This document shows positions 63,748 to 64,000 of a DNA stretch of 64,000 nucleotides, piece by piece (within the stretch, counting starts at the first letter, position 1; every line of letters begins with the position of its first letter). A program made the translations under genes and the position numbers. Under the pieces are notes generated by a model. That model worked only from the letters and a program-made list of their open reading frames with translations, was not told the DNA's origin and made no database searches. This stretch comes from Flavobacterium sp. AG291 (GTDB taxonomy: Bacteria; Bacteroidota; Bacteroidia; Flavobacteriales; Flavobacteriaceae). The stretch spans positions 124,001-188,000 of the forward strand of contig NZ_QQAR01000001.1 of assembly GCF_003350375.1 (NCBI RefSeq), in the 5' to 3' direction.

Positions 63748-64000
63748 TGTTTGCCCGGCTTAATTAGGTAAATTATGATTATACTAAGTATCAGCGTAAA
63801 TATTGTTGTAAATAATGTTCTTGTCAAAACCAAAAGAATACCACTAAACTTAAATACCTCTAAAAGGTATAAAATTAAATGATGCGTTACAATAGAAATA
63901 AGGATAAATGAAAAACGCTCGGGCGATAATCGTTCATTTATTTTTACAGTTTGATATTCGTAACTAAGTCCAAATGAAAACTTGAAGAATGTTGGCCTCA
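63744..64000 (-). CDS. mreD: Rod-shape-determining protein MreD, C-terminal part (5' end outside window)
   Basis: 84 residues of an open frame reaching the window edge, ending at a TGA that overlaps the mrdA ATG (ATGA). It starts inside the gene with R-P-T-F-F-K-F-S-F-G-L-S-Y-E-Y and ends with two hydrophobic stretches (LTRTLFTTIFTLILSIIIIY) and KPGKQ. The membrane character and the mreD-mrdA-rodA order fit MreD, an integral membrane part of the elongasome. The identification rests mainly on context because the conserved N-terminal part is outside the window. Confidence 0.85.
   Translation of the reverse strand, partial: RPTFFKFSFGLSYEYQTVKINERLSPERFSFILISIVTHHLILYLLEVFKFSGILLVLTRTLFTTIFTLILSIIIIYLIKPGKQ

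Overview
The window reads as chromosomal DNA of a member of the Bacteroidota, most likely Flavobacteriaceae close to Flavobacterium. Evidence: a complete sprA (giant outer-membrane gliding/type IX secretion protein) directly behind ruvA and maeB; AT-rich DNA; upstream regions carrying the Bacteroidota -7 element TAnnTTTG, with few clear Shine-Dalgarno sequences; an HMG-CoA reductase (mevalonate route); and many Gram-negative envelope genes. The species cannot be named from sequence alone. I see no phage, insertion sequence, CRISPR array, defence island or toxin-antitoxin pair. Nearly all DNA is core genome.

Layout. 1-2.8 kb: 3' end of queG, an OsmC-family gene and a convergent DUF885 lipoprotein. 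2.9-14.8 kb: maeB, ruvA, sprA, gcvH, a VanZ-like gene and deoC. 15.1-20.2 kb: respiratory block with heme O synthase, two COX subunit III genes, subunit IV, a SCO-like protein lacking the copper cysteines, a true SCO, a DUF420 protein and a tiny CxxC membrane protein. 20.3-25.8 kb: DUF4403 lipoprotein, TolC and HlyD-type efflux parts, tsaB and an unknown secreted protein. 26-31.3 kb: MscS channel, YyaL-type thioredoxin/glycoside-hydrolase-like protein, desaturase, porin. 31.4-33.4 kb: ArsR-SRPBCC-DoxX-SRPBCC operon and two identical tRNA-Phe genes. 33.5-41.1 kb: envelope operon coaX, beta-barrel protein, TPR protein, lptC, 64-aa membrane protein, CNNM/CorC protein, PpiD-like foldase. 41.3-44.6 kb: family 9 glycosyltransferase against the GHMP kinase/HMG-CoA reductase pair. 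44.8-51.5 kb: dipeptidyl peptidase IV, two POT peptide transporters and two exported thioredoxins. 51.5-56.9 kb: surE, GNAT, lpxB, NlpC/P60 hydrolase and comEC on the minus strand. 57-60.4 kb: C-terminal processing protease and an ABC permease. 60.4-60.6 kb: a cluster of dispersed-type palindromic repeats. 60.6-64 kb: rodA, mrdA and the 3' end of mreD.

How the genes work together. Four themes recur: envelope building (lptC, lpxB, PpiD, rodA/mrdA/mreD, SprA, porin), respiratory oxidase assembly (15-20 kb), peptide use (DPP IV releases dipeptides, POT carriers import them) and isoprenoid supply. No obviously new multigene system is present. The most interesting signals are small: a canonical EF-hand-like loop in the DUF420 oxidase-assembly protein, a SCO-fold paralogue without copper ligands, a 26-residue-scale CxxC membrane protein next to it, intrinsic terminators encoded inside the 3' coding end of the opposing gene, a comEC with a decayed C-terminal domain, and the repeat cluster at 60.4 kb.
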